From: Planctomycetota bacterium
Lineage (GTDB): Bacteria; Planctomycetota; UBA1135; UBA2386
NCBI GenBank assembly: GCA_020849665.1
Contig: JADLFX010000045.1
Span: 62,001 to 126,000 of the forward strand
Direction of reading: 5' to 3'
Length of the DNA: 64,000 nt
In this document: positions 20,091-29,143 of the stretch, one piece after another
Layout of the letters: the number at the start of each line of letters is the position of its first letter
How positions within the stretch are numbered: the stretch's first letter is position 1
Notes under the pieces: generated by a model
The model's input: only the letters and a program-made list of their open reading frames with translations
Database searches by the model: none
What the model was told of the DNA's origin: nothing
Made by a program: the position numbers and the translations under genes

Positions 20091-22148
20091 ATGAACCGCA
20101 CCCGGCTCGTCGCGCTGCCCGCAGCGCTGCTCTTCGCCCTCGCGCTTCCGGCCCAGGAGAAACTGGAGCTCGGCAAGATGTGGACCTTCGAGAACGCTCC
20201 CCTGGAGCACCTCGAGAAGGCGCATGGCTTCAAGCCGCCGGAGGGCTGGTTCGACCAGGTCCGCCTGTCCTCGCTGCGCATCCCCGGCTGCTCGGCGTCG
20301 TTCGTGTCGCCCAAGGGCCTGATCATGACCAACCATCACTGCGTGCGCGACGCGGTGGCACGCGTGTCGCCGCGCGACCAGGACTGGGTGAAGAACGGCT
20401 TCGCGGCGAAGAGCCCCGCCGAGGAAGTGAAGATCCCCGGCATGGACGCGCGCCAGCTCGCCTCGATGGAGGACGTGACCGCGCGCGTCGACGAGGGCAT
20501 CCCGGCCGGCGCCGACGACGCCACCGTCGCCAAGATGCGCGCCGAGAACGAGAAGAAGATCCTCGACGCGGCCAAGGCCAAGAACCCCGACTTCGAGTAC
20601 CAGGTCGTCAGGCTCTTCCAGGGCGCCCAGGCGCAGCTCTACGCCTACAAGGTCTACCGCGACGTCCGGCTGGTGGCCGCGCCGCACCTGCAGAGCGCGC
20701 ACTTCGGCGGCGACCCCGACAACTTCACCTACCCGCGCTACGGCATCGACTTCTCGTTCCTGCGCGCGTACGAGGACGACAAGCCCGCCGATTCCAGCAA
20801 GCACTACTTCCGCTGGAGCGCGACCGGGGCGAAGGAGGGCGAGCTGGTGTTCGTCACCGGCAACCCGGGCAACACCGGCCGCCTGCTCACCTACGCGCAG
20901 CTCGAGTACCTGCGTGACCAGCAGCTGCCGATCCGCCTCGGGCAGATCGACAGCACCCTCGTGATCCTGAAGCGCGCCGCGGCGCAGAGCCCCCAGATCG
21001 AGCGCCAGCTGCGCACGCAGATCCTCGGCATGGAGAACTCGCAGAAGGCGATCCGCGGCTACCACAACGGCCTCCTGGACGCGAAGCTGATGGCGGCCAA
21101 GAAGGTGGCCGAGGAGGCGTTCCGCAGCCGGATCGACGCGCAGCCCGACCTCAAGAAGAAGTTCGGCGACGCGTGGGACAAGCTGGCCGCGGTGCAGAAG
21201 GACCGGATGGCCATGACCCCGTCGCTGGCGTTCCACACGCCGGGCGGCAACAACCTGATCGCACGCGCCCTGAACGTGGTGCGCGCCGTCGACCCGAACA
21301 CGGCGAAGGAGGCCGCCGAGCAGGCCCGCAAGGATGCGCTGGCCGACCTGCGCCCGAGCAATCCGATCCAGGAGGCGCTCTTCGTCGACTTCCTGGCGCG
21401 CGCGCAGAAGTGGCTGCCGAAGAACGACCCGTACCTGAACGCGTTGCTGCGCGGCAAGGCGCCCGCCGAGGCCGCCAAGGCCCTGCGCGCCGACAGCAAG
21501 CTGGACGAGCGCGCCGCGGTCGAGGCACTCCTGGACGGCGGCGCCGAGGCCGTCAAGGCCAGCGACGACCCGGTGATCGCCGCGGCGCGGATCCTCGCCC
21601 CGATCGTCGAGAAGAACCAGAAGGCCGACGCCGCGGCGCGCACCGCCGAGAGCGTGCAGGCGACGCGGATCGGCCAGGCCCTCTTCGCCGCCTACGGCAC
21701 CAAGGTCTCGCCGGACGCAACGTTCACGCTGCGCCTGAGCGACGGCGTGGTGCAGGGCTTCCCGTACAACGGCACGATCGCGCCGTGGCGGACCAGCTTC
21801 TACGGGCTGTACGGGCGCAACGTGGAGTTCGAGAACAAGTACCCGTTCGACCTGCCGCAGCCGTGGCTCGACAAGAAGGACAAGGTCGACATGACGAAGT
21901 CGGTCAACTTCGTCAGCACCAACGACATCATCGGCGGCAACTCCGGCAGCCCGGTGATCAACAAGGACCGGGAGATCGTCGGCCTGATCTTCGACGGCAA
22001 CATCGAGATGCTGGCCAACAACTACCTGTACCGCGACGACGTGCCGCGCGCGGTGTCGGTGCACGTGGACGCGATCGTGACCACGCTCAAAGTGATCTTC
22101 GAGGCCGACTGGATCGTCGAGGAGTTGCAGGGCAACGCCGGCAACTGA
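20091..22148 (+). CDS. S46 family dipeptidyl peptidase (DPP7/DPP11-like)
   Basis: 685 residues, close to the 700-720 usual for S46. There is a signal peptide to about residue 21 (ALALPAQ). The chymotrypsin-type half is split as usual: the catalytic His lies in IMTNHHC near residue 82, and the nucleophile Ser618 lies in GGNSGSPV near the C-terminus, with an alpha-helical lid between them. The enzyme removes dipeptides from peptide N-termini in the periplasm or on the surface, supplying amino acids to asaccharolytic bacteria. The start ATG opens the signal peptide and lies 10 bases after TACCCT. It is divergent from the GH116 operon across 114 bp. Specificity (hydrophobic versus acidic) was not decided. 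Confidence 0.95.
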   Translation: MNRTRLVALPAALLFALALPAQEKLELGKMWTFENAPLEHLEKAHGFKPPEGWFDQVRLSSLRIPGCSASFVSPKGLIMTNHHCVRDAVARVSPRDQDWVKNGFAAKSPAEEVKIPGMDARQLASMEDVTARVDEGIPAGADDATVAKMRAENEKKILDAAKAKNPDFEYQVVRLFQGAQAQLYAYKVYRDVRLVAAPHLQSAHFGGDPDNFTYPRYGIDFSFLRAYEDDKPADSSKHYFRWSATGAKEGELVFVTGNPGNTGRLLTYAQLEYLRDQQLPIRLGQIDSTLVILKRAAAQSPQIERQLRTQILGMENSQKAIRGYHNGLLDAKLMAAKKVAEEAFRSRIDAQPDLKKKFGDAWDKLAAVQKDRMAMTPSLAFHTPGGNNLIARALNVVRAVDPNTAKEAAEQARKDALADLRPSNPIQEALFVDFLARAQKWLPKNDPYLNALLRGKAPAEAAKALRADSKLDERAAVEALLDGGAEAVKASDDPVIAAARILAPIVEKNQKADAAARTAESVQATRIGQALFAAYGTKVSPDATFTLRLSDGVVQGFPYNGTIAPWRTSFYGLYGRNVEFENKYPFDLPQPWLDKKDKVDMTKSVNFVSTNDIIGGNSGSPVINKDREIVGLIFDGNIEMLANNYLYRDDVPRAVSVHVDAIVTTLKVIFEADWIVEELQGNAGN

Positions 22149-22210
22149 GCGGCCCGCCGCCGCCGCGCGGCGACCGGCGGCGCAGGTCCCACCCGACCCG
22201 CGCCGCCACG

Positions 22211-22229
22211 CCGGCGCCCGGGGCGCCGG
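22211..22229. terminator. GC hairpin in the convergent gap after the S46 gene
   Basis: A perfect 8-bp stem (22211-22218 with 22222-22229) and a 3-base loop, in the 150-bp gap between two convergent stops. A second small palindrome lies near 22252-22264. No T-run. Confidence 0.45.
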
Positions 22230-22298
22230 GGCCAGGACCTTCCCCGGCGGGACCCGGTCACCGGGCGCGGCGGACGGCGCGTGGCGGGGAGGTTCCGT

Positions 22299-22817
22299 TC
22301 ACCGCGACGCCGGCGAGGCGTGCCAGTGGAAGAGCTGGAAGTGGATCTTCGAGCCCTCCGGCACCTTGGTGCGGTAGCGGACCAGGACGGTGGCGCGCAT
22401 CGGCACGCGCTTCACGTCGTCGCCGCGCGACACCACGCGGTCGAAGTCGACCGTCGCATAGCTGACCTCGGCCGCCGGGCAGTCGGCCTGGATGTCGGCG
22501 ATCTCGTGGCGCACGGACACGCCCTTGCCGCGCAGCGCAGCGGCGTGCGCCAGGAACGCCGTGCGGCCTCGCGCCCGCGCCGGCGTGGCCTGCAGGTCCA
22601 GGTCGTAGAGCGAGATCCGGTCGTCGGGGCCGGGAGCGACCAGCTCCTGCAGCGCGGTCTCGTCGCCCTTGTCGACGGCGGCGAGGAAGGCCTTCACGGC
22701 CTCGATCACCCCGCCGGGCCCGGGAGCCGCGACGGCGGCGGGAGCGACCGCCGAGGTGGGGAGGAAGGGGAGCGAGCCGAGAGCGGCGAGAGCGAACGTG
22801 GCGAGGATCGGTTTCAT
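22299..22817 (-). CDS. Secreted NTF2-like/SnoaL-like (DUF4440-type) protein
   Basis: 172 residues from the ATG at 22817. The N-terminus is a signal peptide (ATFALAALGSLPFL, followed by Ala-rich sequence to about 32). The mature part has the NTF2-like pattern: an initial helix VIEAVKAFLAAVDKGD, the core HEIADIQ, and strands ending FHWHASPASR. Members bind small ligands or act as non-catalytic accessory domains. No catalytic residue can be assigned. It is divergent from the sigma factor gene across a 354-bp gap. Function unknown. Confidence 0.8.
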   Translation of the reverse strand: MKPILATFALAALGSLPFLPTSAVAPAAVAAPGPGGVIEAVKAFLAAVDKGDETALQELVAPGPDDRISLYDLDLQATPARARGRTAFLAHAAALRGKGVSVRHEIADIQADCPAAEVSYATVDFDRVVSRGDDVKRVPMRATVLVRYRTKVPEGSKIHFQLFHWHASPASR

Positions 22818-23171
22818 GGGGTTTCCGTGGCAGGAGCCGCGGTCCAGACGCCGGGGGCCGCGCAACCATGACACCGTGCCCGTGCCGGGCCGCGCGTGGT
22901 CCGGGCGTGCGACCCGGGGAGGTACCGCGGTGGGGTTCGCGCGCGGAGCCCGGCCGCCCACGTCCGGGACCCACCACCCTGCGCGGAACACGCCACCGGG
23001 TGCCCCGCTCGGGCAACGGGGTCCCGGATCCTGGTGGCCAGGATCCCGCTCGTTCGGCGTCGTCGGGCGTGCCCCGCGCGCCGGCCCGGGTACTCCACGG
23101 ATCCGCCTTGCCTCTGTCATGGTTTCCCCACCCCCTGCGTCCTTACCCTCGGTCCCGACCCGGGACCCTCC
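22818..23171. other. 354-bp intergenic region between divergent genes
   Basis: No convincing gene. It holds a 9-bp perfect inverted repeat around TGG (23026-23046), which could be an operator or hairpin, and TACCCT at 23144-23149, 22 bases before the sigma factor start. Being the longest gap in the window and lying upstream of an autoregulated-type ECF gene, it is the likeliest site of regulatory input. Confidence 0.5.
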
Positions 23172-23720
23172 GTGCAAGGCACCGCCACCAACCCCGGCGA
23201 CGAGGCGCTGGTCCGCCAGACCCTCGCGGGCGACCACGACGCCTTCGGCAGGCTCGTGGCCGGGCACGCGCGTACCGTCCGCGCGCTCTGCCTGGCACGG
23301 CTGGGGTTCCACCAGGACCTCGACGATCTGGTGCAGGAGACCTTCGTGCACGCCTATCAGGGCCTCGACCGCCTGCGTGAACCCGGTCGCTTCGCCGCGT
23401 ACCTGGCGCGGATCGCGCAGAACCTCTGCGTCGACCGGCTGCGTCGCGCCGGCCGGGCCGGCCAGACCCTGGACGTGGTCGAGTTCGACCCGCCGGCCCC
23501 GCACGACCCCGGCCCCGATCCGGACCGTCTGGCGCTCCTGCGGCGGCATATCGGCCGGCTGCCCGAGGCCCTGCGCGAGGCGGTGCTGCTCTTCTACTTC
23601 GAGCAGCGCAGCTACGCCGAGATCGCCGGCGGTCTGGGCATCACCGAGGCCGCCGTGAACCAGCGCCTGCACCGCGCCAAGGCCGCGCTGCGCGAGGCCC
23701 TGGGGGAGGTCGAGCCATGA
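23172..23720 (+). CDS. ECF-type RNA polymerase sigma factor
   Basis: 182 residues from a GTG at 23172. An upstream in-frame ATG would add about 90 low-complexity residues, so GTG was preferred. Region 2 is visible at about 15-85 (DLDDLVQETFVHAYQGLDRLR) and region 4 at about 120-175 (LPEALREAVLLFYFEQRSYAEIA and the helix-turn-helix GITEAAVNQRLHRAKAALR). It would direct polymerase to a small regulon in response to a signal relayed by its partner. The stop overlaps the FecR-like gene by 4 bases (ATGA), the usual sigma/anti-sigma arrangement. Confidence 0.9.
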   Translation: MQGTATNPGDEALVRQTLAGDHDAFGRLVAGHARTVRALCLARLGFHQDLDDLVQETFVHAYQGLDRLREPGRFAAYLARIAQNLCVDRLRRAGRAGQTLDVVEFDPPAPHDPGPDPDRLALLRRHIGRLPEALREAVLLFYFEQRSYAEIAGGLGITEAAVNQRLHRAKAALREALGEVEP

Positions 23721-24841
23721 CCCTGGACGACCGCATCCGCGAGGCCCTCGCGCCCCTGCGCGGCGATCCCGAACGGGATGCGGCCCGGGTCCTGGCGGCG
23801 ATCCGCAACCTGCCTGCGCCGCACGCCGCACCCCCGCCGGTCCGCACGCGGTGGTGGCCCGTGCTGGTCGCCGCGGCCGCGGGTCTGCTGGCCGGCTGGC
23901 TCCTGCACCGGCCGGAGCCCGCGCCGCCGGCGCCCGGCCCCGAAGAGGGTCCGCGACTCCTGGCCTGCACCGGCCCGATCGAGGCGTTCTCGGCCGCACG
24001 GAAAGGCGGGGACACGCTCCTCCCCGGCGCGGGGTTCCGCATCGGCGACACCGTGTTCGCGCAGGAACGGGCCCAGGGCGAACTCGAACTGGGCCAGGGG
24101 CGCCTGCTGCGCCTCGACTCCGCCAGCGAGGTGACGACCGCGCCCGAGGCGATCGAGTTCGTGCGCGGCCGGGCCATCGCGCTCGCCTCCGCCGTCCCGC
24201 TGCGCGTGCGCACGGGCGGCGTCGAGGCCACCGTGCTGCGCGGCGCGGCCGCGTTCACCCGCGCGGGAGAGGCAACGCGCGTCCTGGTGCTGCGTGGCCA
24301 GCTGCGCCTGCGCGGCGCGGACGGCCGCGAGCTCGAGCTGGACGAGCACCAGGGCATCGAAGTGACCGCCGGCGCGTTCGACCGGCCCTACACGCAGGCC
24401 CTGCCCGAGATGTCGGTGGCGTGGCAGGCCGAGCTGCTGGCGGTCGCCGGCCGCGAGAAGGAGCTCGCGGTCCTGCTGGAGCGGCTCTATCTGGCGGCGC
24501 TCCTGCCACCGGTCGACGGCAAGGCGCTCCACGCCCTGCGCCAGCTCGGATCGGGGGCGATGCCGCGCCTGGCCGCCCTGCTCCGCACGATGCACAAGAA
24601 CCCTCTGGATCCGCAGCGCGTGGCGATCGCCGGCGTGATCGCCGACCACTGCGACCTGCGCGCACTCGACGCCCTCTTCGCGCTCCTCCCCGATCCATCG
24701 CCCAAGGTGCGGCTCCTGGTGTATCGCGCCCTGGTGCGCCTCACCGGCGACGACGGAGGCATCGAGGAGCGGGACGTGGAGACGATGGACGAGGAACGGC
24801 TGCGCAAGGTCGCGGCCGCGTGGGCGGAATCGGTGCGCTGA
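23717..24841 (+). CDS. FecR-domain membrane protein, likely anti-sigma partner, with HEAT-like C-terminus
   Basis: 374 residues. A cytoplasmic N-terminus of about 45 residues (LDDRIREALAPLRGDPERDAARVLAAI) is followed by one TM helix (WWPVLVAAAAGLLAGWLL). A periplasmic FecR domain covers about 90-225, with GFRIGDTVF and a beta-helical series of strands. The last 120 residues are helical and HEAT-repeat-like (DLRALDALFALLPDPSPKVRLLVYRALVRL). Coupled to the ECF gene upstream, it probably binds and holds that sigma factor until a periplasmic signal releases it. The HEAT-like extension is not part of classical FecR. Confidence 0.82.
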   Translation: MTLDDRIREALAPLRGDPERDAARVLAAIRNLPAPHAAPPPVRTRWWPVLVAAAAGLLAGWLLHRPEPAPPAPGPEEGPRLLACTGPIEAFSAARKGGDTLLPGAGFRIGDTVFAQERAQGELELGQGRLLRLDSASEVTTAPEAIEFVRGRAIALASAVPLRVRTGGVEATVLRGAAAFTRAGEATRVLVLRGQLRLRGADGRELELDEHQGIEVTAGAFDRPYTQALPEMSVAWQAELLAVAGREKELAVLLERLYLAALLPPVDGKALHALRQLGSGAMPRLAALLRTMHKNPLDPQRVAIAGVIADHCDLRALDALFALLPDPSPKVRLLVYRALVRLTGDDGGIEERDVETMDEERLRKVAAAWAESVR

Positions 24842-24932
24842 GCCAGGGGCACCCGCGCCCGTTCCATTCGGGCTGTCGTCTTCCCCCGCGGGCGGCGACA
24901 CTCGCGCCGGCCCCGCGCCGCGTACCCGCCTC

Positions 24933-26267
24933 GTGACGTCCCTGCTGCAGCGTCTCCTCATCACTCCCTACGCACCCGAGCCGGGCTTCTGCGACTTCCT
25001 CGCCCGGGCCGAGACCCAGGAGAGCCAGGTGGCCCGGGTGTCGGTCACCGTCCTCGACGCCGCCGAGAGCGCGCGCCGCTTCGGCGTGCCGCTGGCCAAC
25101 CATGGCGTGCAGCCCGTGCACCTGCGCATCGAGAACCGCACGCAGGTGCCGCTCCGACTGCACGCGATCTCGCTCGACCCGAACTACTTCACGGCGGTCG
25201 AGGCGGCGGCGCTGAGCCACTTCTCGTTCGCGCGCAGGCTCACGGCCTTCGGTGCCCTGGGCTGGCTCTTCCTGCCGCTGCTCGGATTCGCGCCCGCCAA
25301 GCTGGTGAGCGGGGCGCTGGCCAACCGGCGCATGGACGAGTGCTTCCGCGCCGCCGCGTTCCGGCTGCGGCCGATCCCGCCCGGCGGCGTGCAGGACGGC
25401 TTCGTGTTCACGACGCTCGAGTTCGGCACCAAGGAAGTGCACGTGCGCCTGCTCGGCAGCGGCGACACGCTGCCGGATGCCGCGGCCAAGGCCGCGGACG
25501 GCGCCGCTCCGGAACCGGACCAGGCCAGCGAGTTCGTGTTCTCGATCCGGGTGGCCGGCATCGCCTCCGACCACCTCGGCCACGATCTGGCCGGACGAGC
25601 AGGCGGCGAACCCGGGCGCGCGTGCGATCTCGCCACCCTGCTGGCCGAGATCCGCGCCCTGCCCCCCGCCACCACCGACCGCGACGGGCGCGGCAGCGGC
25701 GACCCGACCAACCTCGTGGTGATCGGCGACTTCGACCGGGTGCTGGGGGCGTTCGCGGGCCGCTGGGACGAGACCGAGACCATCACCCTGGCCACCTGCT
25801 GGAAGACGCTGCGCGCGTTCCTGCTCGGCTCGCAGTACCGCTACTCCCCCGTCAGCCCCCTGCATCTCTTCGGCCGCAGCCAGGACCTGGCGCTGCAGCG
25901 CATCCGGCACTCGATCCACGAGCGCCTGCACCTGCGCCTGTGGCTGACGCCGCTGCGCTTCCGCGCTCTGCCGGTGTGGGCCGGGCAGGTGAGCCGCGAC
26001 ATCGGCGTGCGGTTCACCACCAGGACCTGGAACCTCACCACCCACCGGATCGATCCGGACGTGGACGAATCCCGCGACTACGTGATCGAGGACCTGCTGC
26101 ACGCCCGCCGGATCGAGGCCGCGGGCTACGTCGGTGGCGTGGGCGAGTGTGCGCGCAGCGCGCCGCGCCACAACCTGACCGGCGATCCGTATTACACCGA
26201 CGGCAAGCGCGCGGTGGTCCTGCTCGCCGCGCAGCGCCAGGAGCCGCGCTTCATGTCCTGGACGTGA
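24933..26267 (+). CDS. LssY C-terminal domain protein
   Basis: 444 residues from a GTG at 24933. The N-terminal 200 residues form a beta-rich domain followed by a hydrophobic hairpin near 105-130 (LTAFGALGWLFLPLLGFAPAKLVSG), probably membrane-inserted. The C-terminal 200 residues match the LssY-C pattern: NLVVIGDFDRVLGAF, YSPVSPLHLFGRSQDLALQ, HLRLWLTPLRF, a conserved VWAGQVSRDIGVRF, and IDPDVDESRDYV. In LssY of Legionella this domain follows a PAP2 phosphatase. Here no phosphatase is fused. Biochemical role unknown, likely envelope-related. 91 bp without a clear promoter precede it. Confidence 0.8.
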   Translation: MTSLLQRLLITPYAPEPGFCDFLARAETQESQVARVSVTVLDAAESARRFGVPLANHGVQPVHLRIENRTQVPLRLHAISLDPNYFTAVEAAALSHFSFARRLTAFGALGWLFLPLLGFAPAKLVSGALANRRMDECFRAAAFRLRPIPPGGVQDGFVFTTLEFGTKEVHVRLLGSGDTLPDAAAKAADGAAPEPDQASEFVFSIRVAGIASDHLGHDLAGRAGGEPGRACDLATLLAEIRALPPATTDRDGRGSGDPTNLVVIGDFDRVLGAFAGRWDETETITLATCWKTLRAFLLGSQYRYSPVSPLHLFGRSQDLALQRIRHSIHERLHLRLWLTPLRFRALPVWAGQVSRDIGVRFTTRTWNLTTHRIDPDVDESRDYVIEDLLHARRIEAAGYVGGVGECARSAPRHNLTGDPYYTDGKRAVVLLAAQRQEPRFMSWT

Positions 26268-26284
26268 GGCGCGGCGGCCCGGGC

Positions 26285-26290
26285 TATACT
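26285..26290 (+). promoter_or_regulatory. -10 element upstream of the beta-oxidation fusion gene
   Basis: GGGCTATACT has the best -10 match in the window (TATACT), but it is 68 bases from the ATG, so this transcript would have a leader of about 60 bases. Confidence 0.5.
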
Positions 26291-26305
26291 CGCCGCCCCT
26301 TTTTC

Positions 26306-26328
26306 CGCGCGGGTCCCCGACCCGCGCG
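26306..26328. other. Hairpin in the leader of the beta-oxidation gene
   Basis: Perfect 10-bp stem (26306-26315 with 26319-26328) around CCC, preceded by CCCTTTTTCC. It may be a leader structure or a terminator of the LssY-C gene. There is no T-run after it on either strand. Confidence 0.45.
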
Positions 26329-26358
26329 TCCCCGCCAGGCTCCCACTCCCGCTCCGCC

Positions 26359-28383
26359 ATGGTCTACCTGCACAAGGGTCGTTCGCTCTCCAGGATCGCG
26401 GTGATCGGCTCGGGCCAGATCGGCCCCGACATCGCGCTCTACTTCGCCAAGGTCCTGGCCCCGTACGGGGTGCAGATCGTGGTGGTCGACGTGGCCGCGG
26501 AGGCGCTGGCCAAGGGCAAGGCCAAGCTGGAGAAGAAGCTGGCCAAGGGCGTGGAGTCCAAGGCGTTCACGCAGGAGCAGCAGACGCAGATGCTGGGCGC
26601 CGTGGCATGGACCACGGAGTACCCGCAGATCCGCGGCGCGGAACTGGTGGTGGAGGCCGCCACCGAGAACCAGGATCTCAAGGGCAGGATCTTCGCGCAG
26701 GTGGAGGGGCTGGTGGGCGGGGACGCGATCCTGGCCAGCAACTCCTCGCACCTGGAGCCCGAGGCGATCTTCGCCGGCGTCAAGGACCGGCGGCGCACGA
26801 CGGTGATCCACTACTTCTTCCCGGCCGAGCGCAACCCGATCGTCGAGGTCGTGCCCGGCAAGGACACCGACCCGACGGTCACGGCGTGGCTGCTCTCGTT
26901 CTACGAGGCCATCGGCAAGGTGCCGATCCAGGTGCGCTCGCGCTACGGCTACGCCCTCGACCCGATCTTCGAGGGTGTGTTCCAGGCCGCGCTCCTGCTC
27001 GCCGACCAGGGTGTCGCCACGCCCAAGCAGATCGACGCGGTGCAGACCAAGGCGCTCGGCATGACCGTGGGCTCGTTCACGGCCATGAACCTCACCGGCG
27101 GCAATCCGATCACCGCCGTGGGGCTCGACCACTACACCAGCAAGATCGGCCCGTGGTTCCGCACGCCGGCCAGCCTGAAGGCGGCGGTGGCCGGGAAGAA
27201 GGCCTGGGAGACGCCGCAGCGCGGAGAAGCGGTCGACGTGCCGGCCGAGCTGGCGCAACGCATCACCGACGAGCTGCGCGGCGCGTACTTCGGCCTCTGC
27301 GGCGAAGTGATCGACGCGGGACTGGTGTCGATCGCGGATTTCGACATGGCCTTGGAGCTGGCCCTCGACATGAAGCCGGCGTTCCGCTTCATGAACGAGC
27401 TGGGCACCGCCGAGGCGCTGCGCCTGGTGCAGGCGTACGCGGCGAAGCACCCCGGATTCCCCGTGGCGCGTTGCATCCAGGAGCACGGCCGCGCCAACCG
27501 CCCCTTCGAGATCCCGGTGGTGCTGCGCCGCGACGCCGACGGCGTGGCGGTGCTCACCATCCGCCGTCCCAAGGTGCTGAACGCGCTCAACCAGGGCGTG
27601 TTCGACGAGATCCTGGCCCGCTGCAAGGCCGCGGAGGCGGATCCCGCGGTGCAGGCGATCGTGCTCACGGGGTTCGGCACCAAGGCGTTCGTGTCCGGAG
27701 CCGACGTGAACTTCCTGGCCGGCATCCGCTCGCGCGAGCAGGGCGAGGCCACCTCTCGCGCCTCGCAGCGCGTGGTCAGCGCGATCGAGGCGCTGCGCAA
27801 GCCGGTGGTGTGCGCGATGAACGGCCTCGCGTTCGGCGGCGGCAACGAGCTGGCCATGGCCTGCACGCTGCGCATCGCGCGCAAGGGCCAGAAGGTGTTC
27901 GTCGGCCAGCCCGAGCCCAACCTCGGAATCATCCCCGGCGCCGGCGGCACGCAGCGCCTGCCGCGCCTGATCGGGCTGGAGCGCGCCGCCGGGATCCTGC
28001 GCACCGCGCGGCCGATCTCGTCGGCCCAGGCGCTCGAGTACGGCCTCATCAGCGAGGAGGTCGACGGCGACCTCGTGACGCGCGCCGTGCAGATCGCCAG
28101 GGAGCTGGCCAGCGGCAAGCGCCCGCGCCCGCAGATGCCGAAGGGCCCGCTGGCCGGCGTGCCGCCGCAGCTCCCTCCGGTGGAGCTCGGCCACCTGAGC
28201 CGCAAGGTCGACGAGATCCTGTGCCGGGCGCTGCTGGACGGGGCGCGCACCACGCTCGCCGAGGGCATCGAGATCGAGACCCGTGCGTTCGGCGAGGTGT
28301 GCGCCACGAAGGACATGCGCATCGGCGTCGAGAACTTCCTCGCGCACGGGCCGCGCGCGCCGGCGCCCTTCGTCCACGCCTGA
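26359..28383 (+). CDS. 3-hydroxyacyl-CoA dehydrogenase/enoyl-CoA hydratase fusion enzyme
   Basis: 674 residues catalysing hydration of trans-enoyl-CoA and NAD-dependent oxidation of the 3-hydroxyacyl-CoA in fatty-acid beta-oxidation. An N-terminal Rossmann fold has IAVIGSGQIGPDIA at about 12-25 and the dehydrogenase motif LASNSSHL near 130. The C-terminal helical dehydrogenase domain follows (to about 360). A crotonase domain covers about 390-600, with the oxyanion segments FVSGADVNFL and GLAFGGGNELAMAC and the catalytic region GIIPGAGGTQRLPRL. This is the FadN-type domain order, reversed relative to FadB. No thiolase is adjacent. Confidence 0.93.
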   Translation: MVYLHKGRSLSRIAVIGSGQIGPDIALYFAKVLAPYGVQIVVVDVAAEALAKGKAKLEKKLAKGVESKAFTQEQQTQMLGAVAWTTEYPQIRGAELVVEAATENQDLKGRIFAQVEGLVGGDAILASNSSHLEPEAIFAGVKDRRRTTVIHYFFPAERNPIVEVVPGKDTDPTVTAWLLSFYEAIGKVPIQVRSRYGYALDPIFEGVFQAALLLADQGVATPKQIDAVQTKALGMTVGSFTAMNLTGGNPITAVGLDHYTSKIGPWFRTPASLKAAVAGKKAWETPQRGEAVDVPAELAQRITDELRGAYFGLCGEVIDAGLVSIADFDMALELALDMKPAFRFMNELGTAEALRLVQAYAAKHPGFPVARCIQEHGRANRPFEIPVVLRRDADGVAVLTIRRPKVLNALNQGVFDEILARCKAAEADPAVQAIVLTGFGTKAFVSGADVNFLAGIRSREQGEATSRASQRVVSAIEALRKPVVCAMNGLAFGGGNELAMACTLRIARKGQKVFVGQPEPNLGIIPGAGGTQRLPRLIGLERAAGILRTARPISSAQALEYGLISEEVDGDLVTRAVQIARELASGKRPRPQMPKGPLAGVPPQLPPVELGHLSRKVDEILCRALLDGARTTLAEGIEIETRAFGEVCATKDMRIGVENFLAHGPRAPAPFVHA

Positions 28384-28388
28384 GGCGG

Positions 28389-28410
28389 CGCGCGGCGCAC
28401 GGGCCGCGCG
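28389..28410. terminator. Short GC hairpin between convergent genes
   Basis: An 8-bp perfect stem with a 6-base loop fills most of the 27-bp gap between the two stops. Confidence 0.45.
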
Positions 28411-29073
28411 TCACAGCGACGTGAGTTCGACTTCCTGCTCGGCGACCTCGATCTCCAGCCGCGCCCGCTGCAGCGGGCCGCCCGCGCGGGTCCACTCCAT
28501 GGTGTGCTCGCCGAAGAGCAACGCCTCGAAGTGGAACGCGCCGCTCGGGTCGGTGCGCGCCCGTCGCGGCCCGCTCGGACCGTCGAGCGCCAGGTCGACG
28601 TTCGCGGCCGGCCCCCCGTCGCCCAGGCGCAGGGCGCCGCGCAGCCGCGCGCCGTCGTGCAGGATCAGGTCGGGGAGCGGTACCAGACCCGGCTCGGCCG
28701 GACCCTGCTGCTCCTCCAGCACCCCGACCCGGCCCCGGTCGTCGAACGCGACCACCCGGTACTTCCCGGCCGGGACCACCACGCGGTAGCGGCCCACCGC
28801 ATCGCTGCGCACGAGCTGGGCCGCGCCCGGCACCAGGACCTCGGCCCCGGCCACCACCTCTCCCCTCGCGTCGCGCAGGTACCCCTCGGCGACCCGCTCG
28901 CCCGGCGGCAGGGGCGCCGCGACGCGTTCGCCATGGGTGCGCTGCAGGACGGCGGTGCGCGTGACGAACTCGTGCGGGGGCGGGGTGTCGACCCAGCCCG
29001 CGCGCCAGGCGAGGAACACGGGACCTCCCACGATCACGAGGAAGAGCAGGATCCAGTGGGAGGGCCGCTGCAT
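28411..29073 (-). CDS. Membrane-anchored carboxypeptidase-regulatory-like (Ig-fold) protein
   Basis: 220 residues. An N-terminal signal anchor (WILLFLVIVGGPVFLAW) is followed by about 180 residues with two successive beta-sandwich repeats. The first is around VAEGYLRDARGEVVAGAEVLVPG and GKYRVVAFD, the second around LRGALRLGDGGPAANVDLALDG and SGAFHFEALLFGEHTMEW. These are the hallmarks of carboxypeptidase D regulatory-like domains. No catalytic domain is attached, so it is likely structural or ligand-binding in the periplasm. Its ATG (29071-29073) interlocks with an ATG on the opposite strand. TACGTT lies 8 bases upstream. Confidence 0.82.
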   Translation of the reverse strand: MQRPSHWILLFLVIVGGPVFLAWRAGWVDTPPPHEFVTRTAVLQRTHGERVAAPLPPGERVAEGYLRDARGEVVAGAEVLVPGAAQLVRSDAVGRYRVVVPAGKYRVVAFDDRGRVGVLEEQQGPAEPGLVPLPDLILHDGARLRGALRLGDGGPAANVDLALDGPSGPRRARTDPSGAFHFEALLFGEHTMEWTRAGGPLQRARLEIEVAEQEVELTSL

Positions 29074-29081
29074 GGGCGCTA

Positions 29082-29087
29082 AACGTA
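29082..29087 (-). promoter_or_regulatory. -10 element of the Ig-fold membrane protein gene
   Basis: TACGTT on the minus strand, 8 bases before the ATG at 29073. Confidence 0.45.
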
Positions 29088-29143
29088 TCCGCCCTCACAC
29101 CCCTCGCAAGGCGCACGGCCTTCCAGGTCGACAGAAGGAAGAC

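Noticed and set aside
22149-22298. Small ORFs in the gap after the S46 gene
   Set aside because: Only GC-rich hairpins are visible, with no start or ribosome site in a protein-like frame.
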